From Xanthobacteraceae bacterium (lineage in GTDB: Bacteria; Pseudomonadota; Alphaproteobacteria; Rhizobiales; Xanthobacteraceae): DNA of 64,000 bases. Below, one piece after another: positions 43,508-52,760 of this stretch; the stretch's first letter is position 1; each line of letters opens with the position of its first letter. Made by a program: the position numbers and the translations under genes. Location of the stretch: positions 1-64,000 of the forward strand of contig JAIESR010000052.1 of the NCBI GenBank assembly GCA_019745775.1, read 5' to 3'. Under the pieces are notes generated by a model. That model saw only the letters and a program-made list of their open reading frames with translations. It had not been told where the DNA came from and ran no database searches.

Positions 43508-44400
43508 TCCGGCCACAGCTTGCGGATGCCGCGTGGCGGCGGCACCAGGATTCTTGCAGCCGCCCGCTCCAGCGCGATCGTCACGGTGGTCTCGCCCTTG
43601 GGCGCGTCGATGACGTTGTCGTCGATGCGCATGGGATCGGCGCGCCACACGATGTCGACACGCCGCCCGCGCCGCAGGTTGCCCGGCGGGCGGCGGTGCT
43701 GCGGCTCCTTTATCCAGGCGGTCATGGCTTTGCGATCCTCGCGGCGGACGCAGACGACGTCGAGCATCCGGTCCCCGGGATCCGCCCACGGCGCCAGCGG
43801 CAGGCCGGGACCGGTGTAGACGATGTTCATGATCTCGATCGACAGAATCCCGCCGGGCAGCGCCTTGCCGTCCACCAGCACGTCGATGTCTAGCGGCTTC
43901 GCTTTCTTCATGATCTGGCGGAGCACGTCGCGGCCACCGCGCAGGCTGTCGACACCGCGCGCCACGTCCAGCGACGGCCTTTTCATCATGCGCGCCAGTG
44001 GACCGAGTCCTACCGCCTCCACGAAGCGCTCCACACCCCACGGGCCGCGGACGACGCCTGTGCGCAGTTGCTGCCAGTATGACGGATGGAGGATTTCCGC
44101 CAACTCATAGGGCGCGCCGGCCACGCCGAAGGAGCGGGCGATGTTGTTGGCGCTGCCGAGCGGCAGGATCGCGACCGGAATATTGCGGTTCGGCAACGCC
44201 GCGATGACCTTCGCCACCGTGCCATCACCTCCTGCCACGACGACGAGGTCGGTCGCTTCGTTGAGGAATTTCTTGAAGCGGCGGCCCTTGGTCGAAGAAT
44301 AGCGCGGCTTCAGCCCACCAAGCCGCAGGGCCGTCATGAGCTCCTTCTTCGTAAATTTGCCGCCGCCGGCCGTGGGGTTGTGGAAGAGCGTTGCCCGCAT
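43504..44400 (-). CDS. Diacylglycerol/sphingosine-kinase-like lipid kinase
   Basis: A 298-aa DAGK-fold protein. The nucleotide-binding signature is DLVVVAGGDGTVAKVIAALP, preceded by TLFHNPTAGGGKFTKKEL and followed by AILPLGSANNIARSFGVAG. The C-terminal half has LSIEIMNIVYTGPGLPLAPW. It probably phosphorylates a lipid at the inner membrane face, as YegS-type enzymes do. An ATG five codons upstream (44415) is an alternative start; neither has a clear binding site. It lies 48 bp downstream of the GntR gene and may be cotranscribed with it. Confidence 0.88.
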   Translation of the reverse strand: MRATLFHNPTAGGGKFTKKELMTALRLGGLKPRYSSTKGRRFKKFLNEATDLVVVAGGDGTVAKVIAALPNRNIPVAILPLGSANNIARSFGVAGAPYELAEILHPSYWQQLRTGVVRGPWGVERFVEAVGLGPLARMMKRPSLDVARGVDSLRGGRDVLRQIMKKAKPLDIDVLVDGKALPGGILSIEIMNIVYTGPGLPLAPWADPGDRMLDVVCVRREDRKAMTAWIKEPQHRRPPGNLRRGRRVDIVWRADPMRIDDNVIDAPKGETTVTIALERAAARILVPPPRGIRKLWPD

Positions 44401-44448
44401 GGAGCGACAACGCATATGCAGGTATTTTGATCCACCGCCTATGCGCGG

Positions 44449-45198
44449 TCAGGCCTTGCCGGACTTGCGCCGCGCCGAATTCGGCCCGGCCTTGATCGGA
44501 ATGCTCTCGAAGATCGCGGCTTCGGCCTTCCGCGCCGTATCCTCGATATGCCGCGAGAGCGCGGCGCAGGCGGCGTCCGCCTCGCGCGCCAGCGTGAGCC
44601 GGATCAGCTCCTTGTGGTCCGCGCTCAAGCCCCGGCGCGGGATCGCACGCCGCAACACCGTGCGATGCCGATAGCGCTGCCACTGATCGTAAAGCGACGC
44701 CGTGAAGCGCAGCAACCAGCGCGACGGGCAGCCGGCGATCAGCGCCATGTGGAATTGCCGGTTGGCGTGCTCCCATCCGGCAACGGTTTCGGGGGTCGGC
44801 TTCACCATCGAGGTCTCGACCCGCTCAAGGCTGTGGCTGGCCGCCACGATGCCGCTCTCCCATTCGAGCGTGCCGAAGCGGATCGCCTGCCGCAGCGCCT
44901 CGACCTCGACGCTCTGGCGCGCCATCGTGATGTCGTTCAGTTCCTCGCGGCTGATCGGCGCCACCCAATAGCCGCGCTGCGCTTCGGCCTCGGCGAGACC
45001 GTCCGACACCAGCCTCGACAACGCCTCGCGCAATGCGCTGGCGCCGAAGCCATAGCTTTGACGAAGGAGATCGATGCGCAGCTTGGCGGACGGCGCCAAG
45101 TTTCCGCAGATGATCTCCTGACGTAGCCGCCAATAGGCCGCCTCGACCTGCGAGCCTGCCGGTTCCGGGGGCAGGACGGCCGCGCGGGCGGATTTCAT
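44449..45198 (-). CDS. GntR-family regulator with FCD effector domain
   Basis: A 249-aa regulator. The N-terminal winged helix has QVEAAYWRLRQEIICGNLAP, then LRIDLLRQSYGFGASALREA and GLAEAEAQRGYWVAPIS. The C-terminal FCD domain has the acidic/His metal-binding pattern (ANRQFHMALIAG, SADHKELIRLTLA, ALSRHIEDTA). The start at 45198 has AAGGTG upstream; an open frame continues 350 codons further, but only as antisense of the divergent gene. It is divergent from the NMT1-like gene at 45325 and faces three regularly spaced CGATA boxes, so it likely represses that gene. Confidence 0.93.
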   Translation of the reverse strand: MKSARAAVLPPEPAGSQVEAAYWRLRQEIICGNLAPSAKLRIDLLRQSYGFGASALREALSRLVSDGLAEAEAQRGYWVAPISREELNDITMARQSVEVEALRQAIRFGTLEWESGIVAASHSLERVETSMVKPTPETVAGWEHANRQFHMALIAGCPSRWLLRFTASLYDQWQRYRHRTVLRRAIPRRGLSADHKELIRLTLAREADAACAALSRHIEDTARKAEAAIFESIPIKAGPNSARRKSGKA

Positions 45199-45221
45199 CG
45201 GGGCACCTTGCGCATGTTGAC

Positions 45222-45270
45222 AAATCGATACCCGACCATAAAATCGATATTCTAAGTTTTCAACGATATT
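45222..45270. promoter_or_regulatory. Three CGATA boxes at exact 19-bp spacing
   Basis: CGATA occurs at 45226-45230, 45245-45249 and 45264-45268. The first two are within AAATCGATA, the third within AACGATATT. They lie in the 126-bp region between the GntR regulator and the NMT1-like gene and form a likely operator array. TTGACA at 45217-45222 could be a -35 element for the plus-strand gene. Confidence 0.6.
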
Positions 45271-45324
45271 TTGGTACAATCGCGCCCGGGCGCAGCCTTG
45301 GCTGCGGCCAGCAGGAGGGACAAC

Positions 45325-46257
45325 ATGAAGAAACTCGTGCTTGAAACCACCTCGCCGTTCCAGGGCCTGGCCGAGCTTGTCGCCTACGATGAAGGCCTGT
45401 TCGCCAAGGAAGGCATCCAGGTCGAGTGGGCCGACCGCGACGAAGCCGGCATCAAGACCTCCGACACGTCGATCAAGGATGTGAAAGCCACCGACATGTT
45501 CGGCAGCCACGGCACGCTGCTCGAGCAGGGCAAGGCCGACATGTACAACGCCTGCGAATGGGGCAACTACTGCCGCGCCGGGGGCACCAGCGTCGGCAGC
45601 CGGCAGATCGGCCGCCGGGCCATTATCGCCTACGGCGCTATCGTCGTGCGGCCGGATTCGCCGGTCTATACGCCGCAGCAGCTCGCTGGCCGCACCGTGG
45701 GGGTGCCGTTCTACGCCGGCACCCACGCGCTCGCGCTGCAATTGCTCGAAGGCTTCCTGCCACGCGACCTGATCAATGTGTGCAGCGCGCCGAACGGTTC
45801 GCGCAATCGCTTCAATCTGATGATGAAGGGTGAGATCGAGGCGACGACGCTGACCGAGCCCTACATCACGCTGGCGGAGAAGAAAGGTTGCCGGATCATC
45901 TGCTCGGGGTTCTTCCACGGCTCCGAGGTCGCCTCCGAGCGTGTCGACGCGGAAACCTATGCCGCCTTCAACCGCGCGGTGAAAGAGGCCGTGCGGCGCA
46001 TCAACGCTGACAAGAAGGCGTACCTCCGCTACTTCATCGACTACCACAAGAAGCGCGACCCGGAGATCGGCACGCTCAAGGTAGAGGACCTCCGCGAGGG
46101 CCGCATCGTGGTGGTCGATCCGGCGCCGATACCGTCCGACGAATTGCAGCGCACCTACGACTGGGTGAAAAGCTGGGGCATGCTTGAACAGACGGAATCG
46201 CCGCTGCAGCTCGTCAACATCGAGGTGCAGAAGCGCGCCCACGCGCCCATGCAATAG
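45325..46257 (+). CDS. NMT1/THI5-like substrate-binding-fold protein without signal peptide
   Basis: A 310-aa protein of the ABC-type nitrate/sulfonate/NMT1-like binding fold: KKLVLETTSPFQGLAELVAY, DEGLFAKEGIQVEWADRDE, TDMFGSHGTLLEQGKADMYN and GRTVGVPFYAGTHALALQLL. AGGAGGGACAAC precedes the ATG. There is no signal peptide, so the protein appears cytoplasmic, as in the dihydroxyphthalate-decarboxylase-like relatives. No ABC permease or ATPase gene is nearby. It could be an enzyme, a binding protein or a misassigned family member. Control by the divergent GntR regulator is likely. Confidence 0.85.
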   Translation: MKKLVLETTSPFQGLAELVAYDEGLFAKEGIQVEWADRDEAGIKTSDTSIKDVKATDMFGSHGTLLEQGKADMYNACEWGNYCRAGGTSVGSRQIGRRAIIAYGAIVVRPDSPVYTPQQLAGRTVGVPFYAGTHALALQLLEGFLPRDLINVCSAPNGSRNRFNLMMKGEIEATTLTEPYITLAEKKGCRIICSGFFHGSEVASERVDAETYAAFNRAVKEAVRRINADKKAYLRYFIDYHKKRDPEIGTLKVEDLREGRIVVVDPAPIPSDELQRTYDWVKSWGMLEQTESPLQLVNIEVQKRAHAPMQ

Positions 46258-46345
46258 CAGTCGATTGCGGGGGGGGGGGCGCCTCCCCTGCCAAAACTCC
46301 AGCCGACAAGAGTTTAGCTAAGAAGAAACGGCCCAAGGAAAAACT

Positions 46346-46381
46346 GTGCAACATCGTCGGACCTCCGACGATGTTGCACAA
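46346..46381. terminator. Perfect 36-bp palindrome, probable terminator
   Basis: TGTGCAACATCGTCGGA and its exact complement are separated by only two bases, then CCTTTTATA follows. It lies 88 bp after the NMT1-like gene and 136 bp before the next SBP gene, so it probably ends the first transcript. An 11-base G run lies at 46269-46279 between the stop and the hairpin. Confidence 0.7.
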
Positions 46382-46517
46382 CCTTTTATACCCTCCTCCC
46401 AATTCTACTCCCAAGACCGACAATCTGCGTTCCCACCCTCCGGGATGGCGAGACGCCTTCAATTGGAATAGCTTTTGCAGGTCACGATACAGGTCGGGAT
46501 GACTTGAGAGGTGTCAA

Positions 46518-47543
46518 ATGTTCGTTCGCTTTTCGAATTGCCTGAGTGGCTTCGCGCTTGCTGCGTTTCTTGCAGTGCCGGCCCAGGCGGATTCCGTCGC
46601 CGACTTTTACAAAGGCAAGACGGTGACACTGATCGCCGGCTATTCCGCGGGCGGCGGCTTCGATCTGTATTCTCGCGTGATCGCAAACTATCTCGGCAAA
46701 CACATTCCGGGTCAGCCACGCCTCGTCGTGCAGAATATGCCCGGCGCAGGGAGTCTCCGCGCCGCCAGCCATGTCTATAATGTGTCGCCCAAGGACGGCA
46801 CCGTCATCTCGCTGACGCGCGCGCCGGTGATCGCGCCGCTGCTCGGCTCCCAGGGCGGCGCCGGCTTCGACGTGACGAAGTTCACCTGGCTCGGCAGCGG
46901 CGCCAGCGACCTCACGGTCTGCGCGCTGCTCGGCAATCCCAAGATCAACACGATGGCCGACATGCTGCAGCACGAGTTCACGCTCGGCGGCCTCGGCCCC
47001 GGTTCCGACGAGGACATGTACACCAAGATTATGCGCAAGACGCTCGGCATCAAGGCGAAGCTCGTCTCGGGCTATCCGGGCGGCGCGGAGATGGTGCTCG
47101 CGGTCGAGCGCGGCGAGCTTGACGGCCGCTGCGGGTGGGCCTGGTCGAGCATCAAGATCTCGCGGCCGGAGTGGATCACGGGGAAGAAGATCAAGGTGCT
47201 GAACGTCCTCGCGCTCGAGCGCTCACCCGAATTGCCCGACGTTCCTTCGGTCATGGAGTTCGTCAAACAGGAGCGCCACAAGCAGATCTTCCGTTTCGTC
47301 CTCAATGCGTCGACGCTCGGACGGCCGTTTGTCGCGCCGCCCGGCATCCCGGAGGATCGTGCGACCGCACTGCGCAAGGCGTTCGAGGACACCATGAAGG
47401 ACCCGGACTACATCGCCGAGATGACCGCCAAGAAGCTCGACGTCGGCCCGATCAGCTGGCAGGCGATTGGCGCGCTGCTGAAGGATTTCTACGCGACGCC
47501 GCAGGACGTCGTCGACGAGACCCGGGCGATCATCTCCGAGTGA
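46518..47543 (+). CDS. TctC-superfamily solute-binding protein (FYKGK type, Cys-pair group)
   Basis: A 341-aa periplasmic protein with signal peptide (LSGFALAAFLAVPAQA). Marks are VADFYKGKTVTLIAGYSAGG, KHIPGQPRLVVQNMPGAGSL and VSPKDGTVISL. It carries the two cysteines shared by five members here (DLTVCALLG and ELDGRCGWAW), which may form a disulfide near the ligand cleft. GAGAGG lies just upstream of the ATG. The gene directly precedes an orphan molybdenum hydroxylase large subunit at 47631, so its ligand may be that enzyme's substrate. Confidence 0.92.
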   Translation: MFVRFSNCLSGFALAAFLAVPAQADSVADFYKGKTVTLIAGYSAGGGFDLYSRVIANYLGKHIPGQPRLVVQNMPGAGSLRAASHVYNVSPKDGTVISLTRAPVIAPLLGSQGGAGFDVTKFTWLGSGASDLTVCALLGNPKINTMADMLQHEFTLGGLGPGSDEDMYTKIMRKTLGIKAKLVSGYPGGAEMVLAVERGELDGRCGWAWSSIKISRPEWITGKKIKVLNVLALERSPELPDVPSVMEFVKQERHKQIFRFVLNASTLGRPFVAPPGIPEDRATALRKAFEDTMKDPDYIAEMTAKKLDVGPISWQAIGALLKDFYATPQDVVDETRAIISE

Positions 47544-47630
47544 GCAGAAGCGCCGCCCGACATTGCCAAATGCGCCGCCGAAGTCGTAAGGGTTGAGCGC
47601 GCATCCCGCGCGACTGGTGGCACGGCGTCG

Positions 47631-49937
47631 ATGAAGCAATCCGACAATCAGGGCATCGTCGGCGCCGCAGTCGCGCGCATCGAGGACCCGCCGCTGGTAC
47701 GCGGTCTCGGCCTGTTCGCCGCCGACGTGTCTTTTGCCCGCCAGCTTCATATGCGCGTCGTACGTTCGCCGCTGGCGCACGGACGCATCAGGCGCATCGA
47801 CGCCGCCGACGCGTTGTCCGCGCCGGGCGTGGTCGCGGCCTGGACCGGCGAGGACCTCGCCGACATGTCCCCGATCGATTTTCGGGACGACCGGGTCGAG
47901 AAGCTTGTGCCGCACCGGCAACCGCTGCTGGCACGCGGACGCGTGCGCTATGTCGGGGAGCCGGTTGCGGTGGTGTTCGCCGATGACCCCTACCGGGCCG
48001 AGGACGCCGCCGAGCGCATCGCGATCGCGATCGACGAACTGCCACCCGTGATGTCGGCCGACGACGACCCGGTTGAGATCGACGGGCTCTCGACCGAGCC
48101 GATGATCATCGAAAAAGGTTACGGCGACCTCGCCGCGGCATTTCGCGATGCTCACATGATTGTCGAGGCCGACATCGCGATCGGCCGTCACTCGGCGGTG
48201 CCGCTGGAGACGCGCGGCGCGATCGCGCGCTACGACGCGGCACGCGATCTTCTGGAGCTGCATGGCGCCGCCAAGGTGCCGCATCGCAACCGCGAACAGC
48301 TCGCGAAGATCCTCAACCGGCCGCTGCCGTCGATCCATCTGTTCGAGGGGCACGTCGGCGGCGGCTTCGGCGTGCGCGGCGAGCTCTACCCGGAGGACGT
48401 GCTGGTCTGTCTGGCGGCGCTGCGACTCGGCCGGCCGATCAAATGGATCGAGGACCGGCAGGAGCACTTCCTCGCCGCCAACCATTCGCGCCAGCAGCGT
48501 CACAAGCTGCGTGCCGCCGTCGACAAGGACGGCTATATCCTTGGCATCGACGACGATTTCGTGCACGACCAGGGCGCCTATGTGCGCACCCACGGCGCGC
48601 GCGTGGTCGACCTCACCGCCGGCATGCTGCCCGGCCCCTACCGCGTGCCAGCTTACCGCGCGCAAGGCCATTACCGGCTCACCAACAAGACCCCGGCCGC
48701 GACCTACCGCTCGCCCGGTCGCTACGAGAGCACGTTTGCGCGCGAACGCCTGATGGACGCGATTGCCGAGAAGCTCGGCATCGATCGCATCGAGGTGCGC
48801 CGCCGCAACCTGATCGACAAGAGTGAAATGCCGTTCGAGCGCCCGCTCACCGCGCTCGGCGACGAGGTGGTCTACGATTCCGGCGACTATGCCGCGCTGC
48901 TCGACAAGGCGCTGCACGTGCTTGACTGGACGACGCTGCGGACGAAGCTCGCCGAGCGCCGCCGCAATGGCGAGCTCGTCGGCGCCGGGCTTGCGGTTTT
49001 CGTCGAGAAGAGCGGCCTCGGCCCGACCGATGGCGTGCGCGTCAGCGTCGATCCGACCGGCGCGGTCGAGGTGGTCACCGGCGGCTCCTCGCTCGGCCAG
49101 GGTTTTGAGACCGCGATGGCGCAAATCTGCGCCGGCGCGCTCGGCGTCGACTACAGCCGCATCCGCGTGATCCACGGCCAGACCAATCGCATCGAACACG
49201 GCGTCGGCGCGCACGCGACCCGCGCCACGGTGATGACGGGCTCGGCGACCCATGTCGCGGCGTCGCAGGTGCGCGCGCTCGCACTTGATACCGCGGCGCA
49301 ACTGATGCAGAGCCCGGCCGAGGCGCTGACCATCGTCGACGGCCGCGTGGTGCGAAGGGACGCGCCTGCGGGTCCGTCGGTCACGCTCGGCGAGATCGCG
49401 CGCCGCCGCGCACCCGGCTCGAAATTTCTGAACGGCGGCAATCCGGGGCTCACGTCGGAAGGCTGGCACTACACCGAGCACATGGCCTATCCTTACGGCG
49501 TTCATGTCGCGATCGTGAAAGTCGACCGCGACACCGGTGGGATCAAAATCGAGCGCTATCTCATCGCTTATGACGTCGGCCGCGCGGTCAATCCGGTGCT
49601 GGTCGAGGGTCAGCTCGTCGGCGGCTTCGCGCAGGGGCTCGGCGGCGCCGTGTCCGAGGAATTCGTCTACAGCGAGGACGGTGCGCCGGTCGCGACCACC
49701 TTCGCCGACTATCACGTGCTGACCGCGCACGAGGTGCCGCCAGTCGACGTGCTGCTCACCGAGGACGCGCCCTCGCCGCTCAATCCGCTCGGCCTGAAGG
49801 GCGCGGGCGAAGGCGGCGTCAACGCGGTCGGCGCCGCCATTGCCTCCGCGATCGACGACGCCATCGGCAAGCCCGGCGCGATCACGCGATTGCCGGTCAC
49901 GCCGGCGCGGCTGCGCGCGCTGATCGCCAGCGCATAG
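47631..49937 (+). CDS. Xanthine dehydrogenase family molybdopterin-binding (large) subunit, orphan
   Basis: A 768-aa CoxL-like large subunit of a molybdenum hydroxylase: VARIEDPPLVRGLGLFAADV, RYVGEPVAVVFADDPY, EGHVGGGFGVRGELYPEDVL, the active-site loop TYRSPGRYESTFARERLMDA and the catalytic-Glu region GLKGAGEGGVNAVGAA. The loop is closer to form II (YRGAGR) than to the CO-dehydrogenase form AYxCSFR, so an aldehyde or heterocycle hydroxylase is likely. No iron-sulfur (CoxS) or FAD (CoxM) subunit is nearby. It follows the SBP gene at 46518. A paralogue lies at 58124. Confidence 0.92.
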   Translation: MKQSDNQGIVGAAVARIEDPPLVRGLGLFAADVSFARQLHMRVVRSPLAHGRIRRIDAADALSAPGVVAAWTGEDLADMSPIDFRDDRVEKLVPHRQPLLARGRVRYVGEPVAVVFADDPYRAEDAAERIAIAIDELPPVMSADDDPVEIDGLSTEPMIIEKGYGDLAAAFRDAHMIVEADIAIGRHSAVPLETRGAIARYDAARDLLELHGAAKVPHRNREQLAKILNRPLPSIHLFEGHVGGGFGVRGELYPEDVLVCLAALRLGRPIKWIEDRQEHFLAANHSRQQRHKLRAAVDKDGYILGIDDDFVHDQGAYVRTHGARVVDLTAGMLPGPYRVPAYRAQGHYRLTNKTPAATYRSPGRYESTFARERLMDAIAEKLGIDRIEVRRRNLIDKSEMPFERPLTALGDEVVYDSGDYAALLDKALHVLDWTTLRTKLAERRRNGELVGAGLAVFVEKSGLGPTDGVRVSVDPTGAVEVVTGGSSLGQGFETAMAQICAGALGVDYSRIRVIHGQTNRIEHGVGAHATRATVMTGSATHVAASQVRALALDTAAQLMQSPAEALTIVDGRVVRRDAPAGPSVTLGEIARRRAPGSKFLNGGNPGLTSEGWHYTEHMAYPYGVHVAIVKVDRDTGGIKIERYLIAYDVGRAVNPVLVEGQLVGGFAQGLGGAVSEEFVYSEDGAPVATTFADYHVLTAHEVPPVDVLLTEDAPSPLNPLGLKGAGEGGVNAVGAAIASAIDDAIGKPGAITRLPVTPARLRALIASA

Positions 49938-50084
49938 CCACGACCACCAGACTTACAATGCTGTGACGATCAGCCCGCCATGGCATGCTGGCGTTCGCTG
50001 GCGCGGATTCAGTATTCTACTGATACAAAGAGCAGGCCAGCCACAAGGCCGCGATAAAGCGACTGCCGGGGAAGGAAAGCTCGC

Positions 50085-51122
50085 ATGGATATCGGACGCC
50101 TCGCGGCGCGCAGCGTCGATTGCGTCGTCGCCTGTACCGTTGCGCTATTGACCGCGGAGGCATCGGCGCAAGATGCCGTCGCCGAATTCTATCGCGGCAA
50201 GACCATCACCATTGGCGTCGGGTTTACAGCCGGCGGCGGCTACGACCTGCACGCACGTACCCTCGCCCGCCACATGGGCAAGCACATCCCGGGCAGCCCC
50301 AACATCGTGGTCAAGAACGCGCCGGGCGCCGCCGGATTGATTCTCGCCAACCAGCTCTTCAATACTGCGCCGAAAGACGGCACAGACATCGCGACCTTCG
50401 ACCGAGCAATTCCGCTTGAGCCGTTGGTGGCTCCAGAACGCGCACGGTTCGACACGCTCAAGTTCAACTGGATCGGCTCGACCGACAACGATGTCAGCAC
50501 CTGCTTCTCCTGGCACTCATCGCCGGTGAAGACGTTCGCCGACGTGCTCGAGCGCGAGTTGGTGGTGGGCGGGACCGGTACCGGCGGCAACGCACATTTC
50601 TATCCCAAAGTGCTCAATGCCGTGCTCGGCGCAAAGTTCAAGGTCGTCCCCGGTTATCCCGGGTCGGCCGAGGTCCTGCTCGCGATGGAGCGCGGCGAGA
50701 CCGAGGGCTTCTGTTCGATGGGATTCGTCACGCTCGAATACACACGGCCCGATTGGGTGCGCGACAGGAAGGTCAACCAACTCGTTCAGCTCGGCCTCGC
50801 CAAGAACAAGAACCACATGGACGTGCCGCTGGCGCTCGACTTCGCCAAAACCGCGGCCGACAAGCAGGTCATTGAATTCGTGGTGTCGCCCAACTTGTTT
50901 GCCCGGCCGTTCACGGCGCCTCCGGGCGTACCGGCGGATCGGGTCGCGGCGCTGCGCAAGGCGTTCAACGCCACGCTCGACGATCCCGACTATCTCGCCG
51001 AGGCGAAGCAGCGCAAGATGCAGGTGCTGCTGGTGCGCGGCGAGGAAATCGACGCCGTGCTCAGGCGCATTTTCAGCATGCCTCGCTCCGTCATGGATCG
51101 GGTCAGGAACGCCATCAAGTGA
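50085..51122 (+). CDS. TctC-superfamily solute-binding protein (FYKGK type, Cys-pair group)
   Basis: A 345-aa periplasmic protein with a signal peptide ending LLTAEASAQ. Marks are VAEFYRGKTITIGVGFTAGG, KHIPGSPNIVVKNAPGAAG and TAPKDGTDIATF. The Cys pair is present (VSTCFSWHSSP and TEGFCSMGFV). GGAAGGAAAGC lies upstream of the ATG. It lies between the first molybdenum hydroxylase and an acyl-CoA dehydrogenase 132 bp downstream. Confidence 0.92.
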   Translation: MDIGRLAARSVDCVVACTVALLTAEASAQDAVAEFYRGKTITIGVGFTAGGGYDLHARTLARHMGKHIPGSPNIVVKNAPGAAGLILANQLFNTAPKDGTDIATFDRAIPLEPLVAPERARFDTLKFNWIGSTDNDVSTCFSWHSSPVKTFADVLERELVVGGTGTGGNAHFYPKVLNAVLGAKFKVVPGYPGSAEVLLAMERGETEGFCSMGFVTLEYTRPDWVRDRKVNQLVQLGLAKNKNHMDVPLALDFAKTAADKQVIEFVVSPNLFARPFTAPPGVPADRVAALRKAFNATLDDPDYLAEAKQRKMQVLLVRGEEIDAVLRRIFSMPRSVMDRVRNAIK

Positions 51123-51254
51123 GGCTCGCACGGGCCCACGAAACTGGTGTCACGGTTCGCAAATTCCCTTTATCCAATCCGCGCGTCCAACAAGGAATTT
51201 CTCCCAACCGAACCACCCAGGGCTATAGACTTGCAACGCCAGACGAGGACTGCA

Positions 51255-52406
51255 ATGGACTTTGAACTGCCGGAAGAACTGCGGCTCCTGAAGGACAACC
51301 TGCGCAAATTCGTCGACAAGGAGCTGATCCCGCGCGAACGCGAGACCGTCAACAACGTCCAGCTCCAGAAGGACCTGCAGAAGGACCTCCGCCCCAAGGT
51401 CGACGAGCTCGGCCTATGGCACTACGACGTGCCGGAGGAATTCGGCGGGCTCGGCCTCGGCATGCTGGCCAAGGTCATCGTCTGGAGCGAGATTTCGCGC
51501 ACCACCGCGCTGCCGGCGCGCTACCTCAGCATTTTCGGATTTCCGGTCAGCCCGATCCTCTACACGCTCGAAGGCCGCGCCCGCGACGAATACCTGATGC
51601 CGGTGATCCGCGGCGAGAAGACCTCGTGCTTCGCGCAGACCGAGGCCGATGCCGGCTCCGATCCCGCCGCCATGCGCACCACCGCGGTGCGGGACGGCGA
51701 CCACTACGTGATCAACGGCGTCAAGCGTTTCATCACCAATGCCGACGAGGTCGACTTCGCGCAGGTGTTCGCAGTGACCGATCCGGAGAAGCGCGCCCGC
51801 GGCGGCATCACCGGTTTCCTGGTCGACATGAACACGCCCGGGCTGAAGGTCTCCGCCTCCTACGACCTGATGGTCGACGACCGGCCCTGCGAGCTTGTGT
51901 TCGACAACGTCCGCGTGCCGGTGTGGAAGCGGATCGGCAACGAAGGCGAGGGCTTCAAGCACGCGCAGTCCTGGATCAATTCCGGCCGCATCCGCCACGG
52001 CGCCCGCTCGCTCGGCGTGATGGAGCGCTGCTTCGAGCTCGGCTCCTCCTACGCCAAGCAACGCAAGACCTTCGGCGCGTACCTGGCCGAGCGGCAGTCG
52101 GTGCAGTGGCCGCTCACCGACATCTACATGGACATGCACAAGCTCAAGCTGATGCTCTACCACGCGGCCTGGAAATACGACCGCGGCGACGACTGCCGCG
52201 AGGACGCCTTCATGGTGAAGATCTTCGGCGACGAGCGTTCGTTCTGGGCCGCCGACCGCGTCATGCAGATCCACGGCGGCATGGGACTGTCGAAGGAGCT
52301 GCCGATCGAGCGATTCTTTCGCGATCAGCGCAGCATGATGATCACCGAAGGCGCGGTGGAAGTGCTGCGCATGGCGCTGGCACGGATGATACTGAATGTG
52401 AGGTAG
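51255..52406 (+). CDS. Acyl-CoA dehydrogenase family protein
   Basis: A 383-aa FAD enzyme with the three ACAD domains: helical N-terminus (DFELPEELRLLKDNLRKFVD), the beta domain with CFAQTEADAGSDPAAMRTTA, FITNADEVDFAQVFAV and RIGNEGEGFKHAQSWINSGR, and the C-terminal helices with QIHGGMGLSKELPIERFFRD and ITEGAVEVLRMALARMIL. It should oxidise an acyl-CoA at the alpha-beta bond. The start at 51255 gives the normal N-terminus; upstream in-frame sequence is unrelated. It stands after an SBP gene with no CoA ligase nearby. Confidence 0.93.
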   Translation: MDFELPEELRLLKDNLRKFVDKELIPRERETVNNVQLQKDLQKDLRPKVDELGLWHYDVPEEFGGLGLGMLAKVIVWSEISRTTALPARYLSIFGFPVSPILYTLEGRARDEYLMPVIRGEKTSCFAQTEADAGSDPAAMRTTAVRDGDHYVINGVKRFITNADEVDFAQVFAVTDPEKRARGGITGFLVDMNTPGLKVSASYDLMVDDRPCELVFDNVRVPVWKRIGNEGEGFKHAQSWINSGRIRHGARSLGVMERCFELGSSYAKQRKTFGAYLAERQSVQWPLTDIYMDMHKLKLMLYHAAWKYDRGDDCREDAFMVKIFGDERSFWAADRVMQIHGGMGLSKELPIERFFRDQRSMMITEGAVEVLRMALARMILNVR

Positions 52407-52445
52407 CATGCCACTTCCAATTTTTGGAATCTGTTATATATTTGA

Positions 52446-52760
52446 ATGATGATAGTCGTCGGCCTGGACTTGATCGAGCGATGCTTCGCTGCACGTCCTA
52501 GCCATAAGGGTGTCAGGGCTGCTCGGTCGCAATTCGACGTATGGCTCGCCATCGCCGGTGGAGCCACATGGCGAAACCCAGAGGACGTCAAGCGCTCGCA
52601 TCCAAAAGCGAGCATCCTTAAAGGTGGTCGTGTCGTATTTAACATCAAAGGGAACGACTTCCGACTTGTCGCAGCTCTCAACTATCAAGCGGGCGTTCTT
52701 GTCATCCGCTTTTTCGGTACTCACGCCGAGTACGACGATGTCAATGCGGAGACTGTGTAA
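52446..52760 (+). CDS. higB: HigB-type mRNA interferase toxin
   Basis: A 104-aa protein of the HigB_toxin family: VGLDLIERCFAARPSHKGVR, TWRNPEDVKRSHPKASILKG and GRVVFNIKGNDFRLVAALNY, ending VIRFFGTHAEYDDVNAETV. HigB toxins are RelE-fold ribonucleases that cleave mRNA during translation. Two ATG codons in a row begin the gene. The stop TAA overlaps the ATG of the antitoxin gene by one base, the toxin-first order normal for higBA. An AT-rich 38-bp stretch with TTATATATTTG precedes it and probably holds the promoter. Confidence 0.93.
   Translation: MMIVVGLDLIERCFAARPSHKGVRAARSQFDVWLAIAGGATWRNPEDVKRSHPKASILKGGRVVFNIKGNDFRLVAALNYQAGVLVIRFFGTHAEYDDVNAETV

Noticed and set aside
44449-46254. One 601-codon minus-strand open frame as a fusion protein
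   Set aside because: Only the last 249 codons form the GntR regulator. The first part is antisense to the NMT1-like gene at 45325.
46269-46279. 11-base G run as a phase-variation tract
   Set aside because: It lies downstream of a stop codon and about 240 bp from the next start, so it does not alter a reading frame. It is more likely neutral or an assembly weak point.
47631-49937. Calling the CoxL-like subunit a carbon monoxide dehydrogenase
   Set aside because: The active-site loop is not the AYxCSFR form needed for CO oxidation, and CoxS and CoxM are absent.
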